Shown piece after piece: positions 26,343 through 36,073 of a DNA stretch of 64,000 nt. The translations under genes were made by a program, and so were the position numbers. Origin of the DNA: Promethearchaeota archaeon (GTDB lineage: Archaea > Asgardarchaeota > Lokiarchaeia > Sigyniarchaeales > SOKP01). The first letter of the stretch is position 1; every line of letters starts with the position of its first letter. Location: assembly GCA_016839705.1 (NCBI GenBank), contig JAEOTR010000057.1, positions 62,001 to 126,000 of the forward strand, written 5' to 3'. Under the pieces are notes generated by a model. That model did not search any database and was not told where the DNA came from. It saw only the letters and a list, made by a program, of their open reading frames with translations.

Positions 26343-29300
26343 TTAATCACTTAACAGTAATAATTCTTTTAGTTTTTCATTATTCAAATTAGAAATCCAA
26401 GATTCTCCGGTGGATGTCACGATTTTTTCTGATAAATCTCTTTTTTCCTCTAATAAAACGTCGATTTTTTCTTCAATTGTTCGATGTGTAATGAATTTAT
26501 ACACATTCACTACAGATTTTTGACCAATTCGATAAGCTCTGTCTGTAGCTTGGTCTTCAACAGCAGGATTCCACCACCTATCAAAATGAATAACTGTTGT
26601 TCCTTGAGTTAAATTTAAACCCGTCCCACCAGCTTTTAAGGATAAAATCAATATTGGAGGACTTTCAATTTCTTCTGATTGAAAATCGTCTATTATTTCA
26701 CTCCTTTTCTTTTCAGGGACACTACCATGAAAAAAGAGAATTTGAAAGTTATACTTCCATTCAAGTATCTTTTTTATAATTGTCCCCATCTGTGTAAATT
26801 GGGTAAAAATCAAAACCTTTTCCCCATTCGAAATAACTTCATCAGTCATTTCTAATAATCTTTCCAACTTGTTTGACAAGGAAATAATATGTTTTATATC
26901 TTTATCTGATGCTGTCGACACGATATCTTTCTTAAGGTATTGATAAGGATGGTTGCAAATTTGCTTTAATTTAACTAATAATGCTAATATTAATCCCCTT
27001 TTCTTTCTATTGTCAACTGTGCTGTCATCCAGTGTTAATAATATCTCTTCAGTAAGATCTTTATACAATTTCTCTTGCTCCTTAGTCAATTCAATTGTTA
27101 TTTTCATTTCATTTTTTTCCGGCAAATCCTTTATTATTGATCTATCCGATTTAACACGGCGTAAAATAAAGGGAGCTATGATAACCTTTAAGTCATTAAT
27201 AGCTTCTTGATTTTGAAATCGTTCAATCGGTAAAATATATTTTTCTTGAAATTCCTCTCTATTTCCTAAAAGGCCAGGATTTAAAAAATTAAATAGAGTC
27301 CAAAGTTCAAGTAAACGATTTTCTATGGGAGTTCCACTTAAACAAATTCTATATTGACTTTTCAATTTCGATATTGCTTGGGTTTGTTTTGAAGTATAAT
27401 TCTTCATATTTTGGCTCTCATCTATAATAATGCCACTAAAATGAATTGTTTCTAAGAAATCAATATCATTTCTAATAGTTCCATAAGATGTTAGAAAGAT
27501 TCTATGTGCTTTTAAAAATTCTGGAATCTCTGAGACTTTTTTATATCGATTAGGACCATGATGAAGTATTACTTCTAAATTGGGGGCAAACTTTGTAATT
27601 TCACGTTGCCAATTAAACAGTACTGAAGTAGGACATACAACTAAAATACTCCCCTTCTTATTTGGATAGTTTTCTTTTAGATAAAGCAAAAACGCAATTA
27701 CTTGAATTGTTTTACCAAGACCCATATCATCAGCTAAACACAATCCAAAATTAAGTTTTGTCATATTTCCCATCCATTTAACTGCTACTTCCTGATATTC
27801 ACGCAATTTTCCATTAAAAGATGAAGGACAAGAGATATCTTCAAAAGAATCGATAGATTGAATTCGATTAATTATTTCATTTAATTCTCCTTTGATAATT
27901 ACATCATATTTAGTACCATTATCTTGCAGTTGGACTTTGCCAATTAATCCTAATTTTAAAGCATCTAAATAATTTTCCACATGGAATTTCTTAATATTCC
28001 TTAAATCTTCGAGGTCATTTTGAGCAATTAATACCCATCTTCCATTTAAATTGACTAATGGGTCGTTAGAATTAATTAAGTTATTGAATTCTTCTTCTGC
28101 AATTTTCTTTCCTTCAATTCTAGCATCCCATTTAATGTCTAGCATTGATTCGATACCAAATAGAGATGGTAGAGCGCTAGTTACTCCTCTTTTTTTCCTC
28201 GCATCCTCTTTTAAACGAATAATTAAACGGGTGGTTAAACGTTGCTTTCCACCTAATGTAAATACTTCAGGTAGAACAACGTTGAACCCACTTTGGATTA
28301 ATAGATCTTTCGGATATTTTAAAAATTCCATTACTTCACTCGAGGTAAGTTTAATCTCATGTTGAATGTCTTCTAAAAAGGCTCTCTTTAGGGGCGGAAA
28401 TATTTTTGATGCGGTTCCCAGCGCTCTTAAAATTATTTCTAAGTATTGCTCATCACCGTTAACATTTTTTGAAAATAGTTCTTTTTTAAGTTCATGTCCT
28501 TCCCAAAGCTCATTTAAAGCTAGGATTTTCTTCCCATTTTGAAATGACAAGGAAATTTTTAATATCCAATCATCTTCTCCCGTTTCTGGATACTCTAATT
28601 CCAAATTTAATGTAAAATCATATCTTAATTGGAATCCTATAGCAGATTGAGTCCAATTCTGAATTAATACCGGTAAAATAGATTCATAGAATTCATCAAC
28701 CATAAAACTATTATCCTTTTTAATAAGTGTTTTAAGAAATTTATAATCCCAATTTAATCGAAAATCGGGGCTCACTTCTCTTTTTATCTCGGTGCTATAA
28801 AATTCATCAAAAGTTTGAAATTTGCTTTTCTTTAAGGTAGATCGGATCAAATAATCTCCAATACTATCCAAAAATACCGTAAAAAGGTAAGAAGGATGCC
28901 AAAGACCATTCGTTTTAATGACATCATTTTCATGAATTATATTTATCGGAAGACAAAAAGCTGACCAAGAACTATGATTTAAAATAGATTTAAAACGATC
29001 ATTATCATATTGAGATTTTAAAATTAACCTCCAATGACTATTGTACAATTTCTCTCCAGTTGGTTCGATTACAGGGACAAATTGACCTTTATTTAATAGT
29101 TCAAACACTAATTTTGTTAGAAGAGCCCATGTTTTAATGGAATTACTATAACGAATTCTATTTCGATCTGAATTTTCAATTATTTCCAATTGGTAAAGTA
29201 ATTTTGCGGCAGGTGAAATTGGTATGATTTTTCCTATATGTGAAATAATATTACATATTTTTTTTGGGGAGCTCTCTTTTTTTTTGGTTTCTGATAAATG

Positions 29301-29540
29301 ATTAGGAATTGCGAGGTTGATTTTACATGATAAAAGCTTTTTTGTAGGAATATCCGGAAAAGTATGATTAATATGCTCAACCAGTTCTTTCTCAGATTGA
29401 TTTGAAGGTATCCATAAAATAAAAAAACTACTGTTTTTAGGGAGTTGTTTTACTTTAGAAATCAATTCAAAATTACTTGCAGGCTCATTCCAATATGCTG
29501 CAGGAATATAAAGCGATTCAAGTTTATTAGCCAATTTCAT
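26343..29540 (-). CDS. SNF2-family DNA-dependent ATPase
   Basis: This large helicase-like protein of 1065 residues is predicted to translocate on double-stranded DNA. The N-terminal 360 residues are poorly conserved. A SNF2-associated domain lies near 370-510, and the ATPase follows from about 580. Walker A is DDMGLGKT (604-611), the DEAH-like box is DESQ (707-710), SGTPIEN marks motif III, and AGGTGLNL and DRAYRIGQ mark motifs V and VI of the second RecA domain. This layout is that of bacterial-type SNF2/HepA proteins rather than eukaryotic chromatin remodellers. It is co-transcribed with the SWIM protein. Roles in repair, transcription recycling or phage defence are possible. Confidence 0.93.
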   Translation of the reverse strand: MKLANKLESLYIPAAYWNEPASNFELISKVKQLPKNSSFFILWIPSNQSEKELVEHINHTFPDIPTKKLLSCKINLAIPNHLSETKKKESSPKKICNIISHIGKIIPISPAAKLLYQLEIIENSDRNRIRYSNSIKTWALLTKLVFELLNKGQFVPVIEPTGEKLYNSHWRLILKSQYDNDRFKSILNHSSWSAFCLPINIIHENDVIKTNGLWHPSYLFTVFLDSIGDYLIRSTLKKSKFQTFDEFYSTEIKREVSPDFRLNWDYKFLKTLIKKDNSFMVDEFYESILPVLIQNWTQSAIGFQLRYDFTLNLELEYPETGEDDWILKISLSFQNGKKILALNELWEGHELKKELFSKNVNGDEQYLEIILRALGTASKIFPPLKRAFLEDIQHEIKLTSSEVMEFLKYPKDLLIQSGFNVVLPEVFTLGGKQRLTTRLIIRLKEDARKKRGVTSALPSLFGIESMLDIKWDARIEGKKIAEEEFNNLINSNDPLVNLNGRWVLIAQNDLEDLRNIKKFHVENYLDALKLGLIGKVQLQDNGTKYDVIIKGELNEIINRIQSIDSFEDISCPSSFNGKLREYQEVAVKWMGNMTKLNFGLCLADDMGLGKTIQVIAFLLYLKENYPNKKGSILVVCPTSVLFNWQREITKFAPNLEVILHHGPNRYKKVSEIPEFLKAHRIFLTSYGTIRNDIDFLETIHFSGIIIDESQNMKNYTSKQTQAISKLKSQYRICLSGTPIENRLLELWTLFNFLNPGLLGNREEFQEKYILPIERFQNQEAINDLKVIIAPFILRRVKSDRSIIKDLPEKNEMKITIELTKEQEKLYKDLTEEILLTLDDSTVDNRKKRGLILALLVKLKQICNHPYQYLKKDIVSTASDKDIKHIISLSNKLERLLEMTDEVISNGEKVLIFTQFTQMGTIIKKILEWKYNFQILFFHGSVPEKKRSEIIDDFQSEEIESPPILILSLKAGGTGLNLTQGTTVIHFDRWWNPAVEDQATDRAYRIGQKSVVNVYKFITHRTIEEKIDVLLEEKRDLSEKIVTSTGESWISNLNNEKLKELLLLSD

Positions 29541-29698
29541 ATATTAATATCGCTTAATTACAATGAATATTATCTTTTTACTATTAACTATTAATTTAAT
29601 AAATTTAGAACTATAATTTTGATAATTAAAGAACTAACATAAAGATATCATCTTTAAATAAAAAGAAGTTTAATACTGTAATCATTATTCATTTGGTG

Positions 29699-30061
29699 AT
29701 GAATAAATTGGTCGATATAGAAAAAGTAAAAAAAATATTTGGGATAATCTGGCTGGTAATTTTAGTAATTTTGTTTATTGCTTATCCATACTTTCCAGGA
29801 GATATATTTTTCTGGATGTGGTTGGCAATAATTTGGGCCATAATTGGCGGAGTAATAGGCACAATATTTTTCATGACTGAAAGTAAAAGAAATGAAAAGA
29901 TAATTGGGATTATTTGGGCAGTTATTTTGGTACTCCTATGGCTTTTTTATCCTTTCTTTCCAGGTAATACTTTAGCATGGATGTGGACTGCAATAATCTG
30001 GAGTATAATTGGGTTTATCATAGCGATAAGTCTTTTTATTTTCAAAAGGATTAAAAAGTAA
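29699..30061 (+). CDS. Small membrane protein with internal duplication
   Basis: The protein of 120 residues contains two tandem copies of a unit of about 55 residues, each with two helices: the first has GIIWLVILVILFIAYPYFPGD and the second GIIWAVILVLLWLFYPFFPGN, each followed by WMW(L/T)AIIW(A/S)IIG. Four helices result. TTG (29693) and GTG (29696) precede the ATG at 29699 in frame; GGTGATG here combines ribosome-like bases with the start, so ATG is preferred but uncertain. No known family was recognised. Confidence 0.75.
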   Translation: MNKLVDIEKVKKIFGIIWLVILVILFIAYPYFPGDIFFWMWLAIIWAIIGGVIGTIFFMTESKRNEKIIGIIWAVILVLLWLFYPFFPGNTLAWMWTAIIWSIIGFIIAISLFIFKRIKK

Positions 30062-30289
30062 ACAAAATAGAAATGAAAGAATCATAAGAATAAAGTAGAC
30101 CAAAGTTAAATTTTTTTTTATTGTATTATTTATTAATTTCTTTATAAATTAGGATGAGCAATATCTATCTATGGTGTTCTTAACCATAAAATATTTCTTT
30201 CAATAAATTTTTCATATCATATTTGTAATGAATTAGAGAATCTCAATTAACTAAAATGCTTTAACTCCTTTAAATTTATTATCATATAA

Positions 30290-32095
30290 CTAAAATGATC
30301 CGATAGCGTCATAAGTATTCTTTTGTGATTTTCCCCTCTCCCATTCATTCCTAAGGATAAATTTCTGAATAAAATCATTTGCATTTTTTGGTAATTCTTT
30401 TTTAAATTCAATATAACGTGGAACCATAAAATATGCAAGGTTTTGCTTTAAAAAGTCATATAACTCTTTAGGAGTGATTTTAGCCCCTCTTTTAATTGTA
30501 GCACATATTTTTAATTCTTTATCAGTAGAATTTTCATCAATAACCTCAAAAACAGCGCTTCCAATAATAAGGGGATGGGAATTTGCTACTATTTCAATAT
30601 CTATCGCAAAAAATGTATGTTCTCCTCTTATAATCATATCTGATTTCCTTCCTAAGTAATAAATGAAGCCTTCATGATCTGAATAACCAAAATCACCGGT
30701 GTAAAACCATCTTTCCTTTCTTTTTCTCGGTGTCGTTTCATTTTGCAAGTTATAATATTCAAGGTCAAAAGGAAGTCTCAATCTTGCACAAATTTCACCA
30801 ATTTGATTCCGACCAGGAAGTTTTTCAATTCCTTCTGAATCAACGATTTTAACCTCAAATCCTACAGCCGGCTTTCCTATTGATCCGAGTTTTCCTCCTT
30901 TTGAACCTTCAGTATTAATTGTAAGTCCAATACCCTCAACTAGAGACCACATTTCGATAATTTGTGCTCCAAATCGTCTTTCAAAAGTTTCCCACACTTC
31001 TTTTAAGGCACCGGCACCAAAAGCGTATTGAATTGAATGATTTCTATCTACTTGTTTTGGTGGTTGATTTACTAATGCTGTTAAATATGCACCATAATAA
31101 CAAAAACAATTAGGTTTGTAGAGATTGATATCATTCCAAAAAGTTGAAATGTCAAATTTTTCTGCTATTATTATCGATCCATCAAAATATATTACGGGAA
31201 TTATTACAAAATATCGCGCAAATCCTTGAAATAATGGTAATGGACAATATAATTTTATTTTATCGTTATTAAATCCTAATTTTTCCCATCCTCTTCCAAT
31301 ACTAATTCCTGACAGAGTATAATAATTTCTGTACAAAACACCTTTTGGTGTACCCATAGTTCCTGAAGTGTATGAGATTTCAAGAGGATGATAATTATTT
31401 ACATTAATAGTCGTATTTTCTGAATTTTTTGAGAAGAAACTTTCAAAATCCATACTTTTTTCTTCGAATTTATAATCACCTGGAGCATTTCGAATAATTA
31501 TTTTCTTAATATTAGGTAAATTCTCTCTAATCTCTTCAAAATTAGGGTAATATTCATAGTCGATTATTAAAATTTCAGTTTCACTATTTTTCAAGACAAA
31601 TTCTAATAGGTCTTTTTTTAATAAATAGCTAATAGGTACAAAAATACATCCTGCTTTAGCCACACCAAACCAACAAAAAATAGATTCTGGACAATTAGGA
31701 AATATTAAAGAAATTTTCGGATTATTTAATTTTAATTTTTTATTTAATTTTATAAGTGCATGGGCTATTTGATTTGAAATTTGGTTTGTATCTTGATATG
31801 AATACATTTTGTCTTGAAAAAAGATAAATGGCTTATTTTTATTCAATGATGCTTTACTTTCTATTATTTTAGTGATTGTAGCGTCTTTAACTTCATATTC
31901 TTTTGTAAGTTCACTTAAATTATAGATCTTACGAATTTGCATATGCTCTCCTATTAAATCTACCAAGACTTCTTCTTTATCTCTAAAAGGAAAATCAAAA
32001 TCTTTAGAAATTTTACTGGGAATATAAACCCAATAACTATCATATCTACGATTGCCTGATTTCCTTTTTAAAATTCTTCCTTTTCCTGTTTTCAT
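30290..32095 (-). CDS. AMP-forming acyl-CoA ligase with AbrB-like N-terminal domain
   Basis: The 601-residue protein belongs to the ANL superfamily. The phosphate-binding loop is YTSGTMGTPKG (about 241-251), YTGDFGY and GRKSDMIIRG follow, and the end contains PKNANDFIQKFILR with the likely catalytic lysine. Residues 1-58 precede the usual start of the family and read like a swapped-hairpin AbrB/SpoVT fold: GRILKRKSG, then VYIPSKISKDFDF, then EEVLVDLIGEHMQIRKI. Substrate unknown; ligation of a carboxylic acid to CoA via an acyl-adenylate is known for the family. It lies downstream of the corrinoid activator in the same direction with an 87-bp gap and may belong to that group. Confidence 0.9.
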   Translation of the reverse strand: MKTGKGRILKRKSGNRRYDSYWVYIPSKISKDFDFPFRDKEEVLVDLIGEHMQIRKIYNLSELTKEYEVKDATITKIIESKASLNKNKPFIFFQDKMYSYQDTNQISNQIAHALIKLNKKLKLNNPKISLIFPNCPESIFCWFGVAKAGCIFVPISYLLKKDLLEFVLKNSETEILIIDYEYYPNFEEIRENLPNIKKIIIRNAPGDYKFEEKSMDFESFFSKNSENTTINVNNYHPLEISYTSGTMGTPKGVLYRNYYTLSGISIGRGWEKLGFNNDKIKLYCPLPLFQGFARYFVIIPVIYFDGSIIIAEKFDISTFWNDINLYKPNCFCYYGAYLTALVNQPPKQVDRNHSIQYAFGAGALKEVWETFERRFGAQIIEMWSLVEGIGLTINTEGSKGGKLGSIGKPAVGFEVKIVDSEGIEKLPGRNQIGEICARLRLPFDLEYYNLQNETTPRKRKERWFYTGDFGYSDHEGFIYYLGRKSDMIIRGEHTFFAIDIEIVANSHPLIIGSAVFEVIDENSTDKELKICATIKRGAKITPKELYDFLKQNLAYFMVPRYIEFKKELPKNANDFIQKFILRNEWERGKSQKNTYDAIGSF

Positions 32096-32182
32096 TACAG
32101 CTTATTTAACTTACCAATGTGCTATAGTAATTAAAGAATCCTATAGTAAAAAATATGCCACTAATTTAACTTTTCTAAAAAT

Positions 32183-34240
32183 TCACTTTAAAGGTATTTG
32201 ATCATATTCTTGCTTTATCGTAGGAAATTTGTCAAGATTATAGTGTGGAAAATAGAGAGAGAAGGTATATTCGCTCTGAAATATTGGTGATGATGCAATT
32301 TCTCGATATCTAATTTTATAAGCAATTTCATTTGCCAAATATCTTTGCTCGAAATCTTTTATAAATAATTGTGCCCCTACACCCGCTGAATTCCCTATTT
32401 GGAAAATGTTATCTTGATCAACTTCAGGGAATAAACCTATAAAGGCAGCACTTTTTTTATTAATATAAGTTCCAAATCCACCTGCTAGAAGAATCTGCTC
32501 AATATCATTTACGGTTTTGTTTTCCATTTTAAGTAATATATTGGCTGCAGCTAAGAATGCTCCTTTTGCTAATTGAAGCTGATTTATATCCTTCTGAGAA
32601 ATTGTAATTTCCCTAATAATATCTTGATTAGTATCTGTTTGAAAGGATTCATTATCCCATTTTTCACTGTATATAATGTAATGGTATCCATCTTCTTTTT
32701 TCACAACCCTTCGGTGTTTAATTACTTCTTCCAATTTACTATTAAATTTTCCAGCGCGAGTAATAATCTTTGATTTCAACATTTCAGCTACAATATCAAT
32801 AAGTCCCGAACCACATAATCCAAGTGGGGTTTGGTTTCCTATTACATCTATAGAAGGTTCTAATGTTTCTCTATCTATAATTACTGATTCAATTGCACCC
32901 TCTGAGGCTCTCATACCATACGAAATATGAGCACCCTCCAAAGCTGAACCTGCAGCGCATGAACCTGCAACAAGACCTTTCCTATTTCCCATTACAAGTT
33001 CTCCATTAGTCCCAATATCAATCAATAGAGAATATTTTTTGAATGTATTAATTTTAGATGATATAATGCCTCCAATTGTATCTGTTCCTACATAACCTGC
33101 AACCACAGGAGGAGAATATACATTTACATTTGGATTACATTTAATACCAAGAGTACCAGCTCTTAAATTAATTGGAGCTTTAAATACGGGATTGTAAGGT
33201 GAAACTGCCAAAAACTCAGAGGGTATTCCAAAAACCATATGGTGTATTGCTGTATTACCTACAATAGAAATATCTCTTACTTCTGAAATAGAAATGTTTG
33301 CCTTATTACAACAATCCTCGAGTATTTGATTAATAGCATCAATAATTAACTCTTTAGCCATATTAATCGCGTTATTCTTTACGATATGAGTAATTCTTGA
33401 AATTATATCTTCGCCGATCATAATTTGAGGATTCAACAGTGCTGATATAGCCGCAATCTCACCTGTTTTTAAATAAATTAGATATCCAACAATAGTTGTT
33501 GTACCAATATCTAATGCTAATCCAAATAACTTGTCAGATACATTTCCCTCATCAATATCATAAAGTACCCATGGTTCGTCCAAGGACAATTTTCGGAAAA
33601 AGGCTGTTATTTTACCATTTTGATTTCTCAAAATATATGGAAGCTTTTTTATAACCTCATAAAGTGAATCGTTTAAAAAGCATAACATGGTATCATTAAA
33701 TATTTTAAATTTATCGCTTTTTGCTATTACAGCATCTTCTAGACGAGACAAATCATTCTTTGGATTGTTTATATCTGCATTTTTTACTTCAAATAATTGG
33801 GAGGTAATAATAGGTTGAATTTTAATGTTATTATTGATTCCAAGGGATTCTAAATCTGAATCAACTAAAATTCTGGGACCTTTTGGAATTAATGAATCAG
33901 TAAGATATATTCTTAGATCTCCTAAAATTTTTGTTTGACACGTTAACCTGTAACCCTCTGATATTTTTTCATTGCCTAAAATTTTTATTTCTTTCTCGGT
34001 TGGTTCTGAAATTTTAGGATCAGAATCCAAAATATGAATGATGCATTTTCCACAAGTTCCTTCACCTCCGCAAAAGGCACCTATTGGAAAGTTTAATGCC
34101 AGAATTGCTTCATAAATCAATAAACCTTTATCCACACTTATTCGCTTGGAAGTAGGTTCTAAAATAAGACTAAATCTCTTTTTCTCTATATCAGTGCCCC
34201 TCTTAGTTTGGAAATCCCTTGTATATTTTAAAAAAAACAA
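32183..34240 (-). CDS. RamA-type corrinoid activation protein (2Fe-2S ferredoxin plus ASKHA domain)
   Basis: This 685-residue protein should use ATP to reduce inactive Co(II) corrinoid to Co(I). Residues 20-110 are a [2Fe-2S] ferredoxin with Cys57, Cys63, Cys66 and Cys101. After a linker comes the DUF4445/ASKHA domain, with LALDIGTTTIVGYL near 240, SLLIDIGTNGELVMG, SCAAGSALEGAHI and LLAGGFGTYINKKSA. The start is TTG at 34240; the same frame is closed just upstream by the TAA of the corrinoid gene, five codons before. It follows the corrinoid protein gene by 12 bases, so the pair forms an operon and the corrinoid protein is its obvious client. Confidence 0.9.
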   Translation of the reverse strand: MFFLKYTRDFQTKRGTDIEKKRFSLILEPTSKRISVDKGLLIYEAILALNFPIGAFCGGEGTCGKCIIHILDSDPKISEPTEKEIKILGNEKISEGYRLTCQTKILGDLRIYLTDSLIPKGPRILVDSDLESLGINNNIKIQPIITSQLFEVKNADINNPKNDLSRLEDAVIAKSDKFKIFNDTMLCFLNDSLYEVIKKLPYILRNQNGKITAFFRKLSLDEPWVLYDIDEGNVSDKLFGLALDIGTTTIVGYLIYLKTGEIAAISALLNPQIMIGEDIISRITHIVKNNAINMAKELIIDAINQILEDCCNKANISISEVRDISIVGNTAIHHMVFGIPSEFLAVSPYNPVFKAPINLRAGTLGIKCNPNVNVYSPPVVAGYVGTDTIGGIISSKINTFKKYSLLIDIGTNGELVMGNRKGLVAGSCAAGSALEGAHISYGMRASEGAIESVIIDRETLEPSIDVIGNQTPLGLCGSGLIDIVAEMLKSKIITRAGKFNSKLEEVIKHRRVVKKEDGYHYIIYSEKWDNESFQTDTNQDIIREITISQKDINQLQLAKGAFLAAANILLKMENKTVNDIEQILLAGGFGTYINKKSAAFIGLFPEVDQDNIFQIGNSAGVGAQLFIKDFEQRYLANEIAYKIRYREIASSPIFQSEYTFSLYFPHYNLDKFPTIKQEYDQIPLK

Positions 34241-34252
34241 CCCAACGGTGCA

Positions 34253-34924
34253 TTAAAAAATTTTTGTTTTTAACCACTTCTCAATAATATCAACACCATG
34301 TAAAGCGTCTGTAGCATAAGCATCTGCGTTAGTTTCTTCTGCTATCTCTTGTGATACAGCAGCACCACCTAAAATTACTTTTACTTTGTTTTTTAATTCT
34401 CCAGTTTTCAATAAACTCATTACTTCTTTAATTCTGGGTTCTGCAGCAGAAAGAAGAAAAGATATACCTATAACCTTAACTTCTGGTAAATGGGCGAATT
34501 CTTCAAACTTTTTAGGTTCTACATCAACACCAAGATCAATGACATCCATACCGTATGATTTCATTATAATACCTGCTATATTTTTTCCCAAACTATGAAT
34601 ATCTCCTCTTATTGTCCCGATTACAACTTTTCCAGAATAATTTTGAGATTTAGCCAATCTTTTCTGCTCTTCCTCATCGATAGAAATGATTTCTCCATCA
34701 AGAGCTTCAGCAGCTAATATGAGTCCCATTTCTCCTGATTCTTCTAATCCTACTAATACTCCTTTTTTAATTATATCAACCATCGGGATCCTCATATTTA
34801 TAGCTTCTCTAATTGCTATCTTCATTGAATAAAAATCAAGTATATTAACAGCTTCTATGATTTCATTAATATAATGTTCATCACTTTTCTTTACTTCTTT
34901 ATATTCTGTACTTATGTTTTTCAT
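34253..34924 (-). CDS. Corrinoid protein of a methyltransferase system
   Basis: This 223-residue protein has a helical cap domain (1-90) followed by a cobalamin-binding Rossmann domain. The corrinoid motif is DIHSLG (108-113), with His110 as cobalt ligand, and GISFLLSAAEPR and GGAAVS give the later loops. Such proteins (MtaC, MtbC, MttC types) shuttle methyl groups between a substrate methyltransferase and an acceptor. The next gene encodes the reductive activator. No MttB, MtaB or MtbB-type substrate methyltransferase lies in the window, so the methyl donor is unknown. It begins at ATG 34924. Confidence 0.92.
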   Translation of the reverse strand: MKNISTEYKEVKKSDEHYINEIIEAVNILDFYSMKIAIREAINMRIPMVDIIKKGVLVGLEESGEMGLILAAEALDGEIISIDEEEQKRLAKSQNYSGKVVIGTIRGDIHSLGKNIAGIIMKSYGMDVIDLGVDVEPKKFEEFAHLPEVKVIGISFLLSAAEPRIKEVMSLLKTGELKNKVKVILGGAAVSQEIAEETNADAYATDALHGVDIIEKWLKTKIF

Positions 34925-34965
34925 AGTGTGGACTTATCTTTCTAATTTTCTTATGATTTATTATA

Positions 34966-35751
34966 TTAAACTATTAATACAATGCCATGCCAGACAACAA
35001 AGGGTACAGATTCTTCTGGATGTTCGGGATTAATTACAAATGGTGCCTTTTCGCCACATTTAACTGCAGTAGCAAAACTATCTACTCCACAAGCTTCTAA
35101 AGCTGGTCGAGCTCTTAAATATTGTCGACACATTTGATTATCGAGTACAGGACAGAGTGGTATCTTTTTTTGCTGCATTAAATCTTTGAAATATTCAGGA
35201 GAAAAAAATCCACACCCTACACAAGGACCTCCTTTAAATCCCATAGCAAGATAATATCCCATGTATGTTGCTTCACCTTCAATCATTCCAACCATTTGAG
35301 TTAATAAATTAACATCTCCTTGAACACCCAGAAAAATGCTAGGAAAAACATGATTTTTTATTGGGGGGTAGAATGAAATTAATATAGCATGTTTATAGCT
35401 GTTCACAATTTCTCTCATCTGTTCGGTAGTAGGAGAATGTGGAGGACAATTCAAGCTCGTTCCAAAACCAAAACACACTGGAATTTGACATTTCCACCTT
35501 ACACGTGGGTCTATTACAATATTATCTGTTGTTATTAATTTCGCATGACCACTAGCTTTAATCTTTGCTTTTGCAATAATATCATTTATGATTTGATTAG
35601 AACGTTCAATGAGTTCTTCAAAAACTTTTTCATCAGGTTCAAACTTAATTGGAGAGGGTGGTCTATCCTTCTTTTTTGGTAATAACCTTCGCCATTTATA
35701 AGATATCTTTGACCATTCTCTCTCAATTTCAGGAATTAATTTCTGTTCCAT
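34966..35751 (-). CDS. DUF2284 cysteine-rich metal-binding protein
   Basis: The 261-residue protein matches the DUF2284 pattern of predicted metal-binding proteins: CPPHSPT (102-108), with Cys88 and Cys93 upstream, then GGPCVGC (174-180), Cys200, Cys208, Cys221 and Cys232. Nine cysteines of this type suggest one or two Fe-S clusters. The gene sits immediately upstream of the corrinoid operon in the same direction with a 42-bp gap, and a link to corrinoid chemistry or electron supply is plausible. Biochemical function of the family is not known to me. ATG at 35751. Confidence 0.85.
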   Translation of the reverse strand: MEQKLIPEIEREWSKISYKWRRLLPKKKDRPPSPIKFEPDEKVFEELIERSNQIINDIIAKAKIKASGHAKLITTDNIVIDPRVRWKCQIPVCFGFGTSLNCPPHSPTTEQMREIVNSYKHAILISFYPPIKNHVFPSIFLGVQGDVNLLTQMVGMIEGEATYMGYYLAMGFKGGPCVGCGFFSPEYFKDLMQQKKIPLCPVLDNQMCRQYLRARPALEACGVDSFATAVKCGEKAPFVINPEHPEESVPFVVWHGIVLIV

Positions 35752-35899
35752 AAGATTTCAGCGTATGTTGTGCTTTTTATTTACTTAAATAATCATTTAT
35801 TCATTAAAAAAATATGATGATTTACTGACGTAAAATAATTTCTTGTCAGTAAAAAACTTATTTAAGTAAATATTAAATTTCTATTATTTATAAAGCTAG

Positions 35900-36073
35900 T
35901 CAATTTTAAATGAATGTAAAATTAAGCATAGGTATGTAAATCCTCGATTTTTTGCCATCCCCGAAGGGAGATTACCAGAAGATAAATTTTTTGAACTCGT
36001 TGAAGAAGCTCGGAAAAACAGAACTACCGCGTTACTTCTAAATAATAGAAGAAGTTTTACTCTTTTAAATTAA
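35900..36073 (+). pseudogene. Open fragment without start, probable gene remnant
   Basis: A frame open from just after TAG (35897-35899) to TAA (36071-36073) encodes about 57 codons with protein-like composition, including FAIPEGRLPEDKFFELVEE and then ARKNRTTALLLNN. No ATG, GTG or TTG precedes this stretch in frame, and the composition (ccatccccgaaggg) stands out from the AT-rich surroundings. It looks like the C-terminal end of a lost gene, and it overlaps by nine bases the end of the opposite CoA-transferase gene. The parent family is not recognised. The rest of this 300-bp gap holds only AT-rich sequence with the promoter of the DUF2284 gene. Confidence 0.45.
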
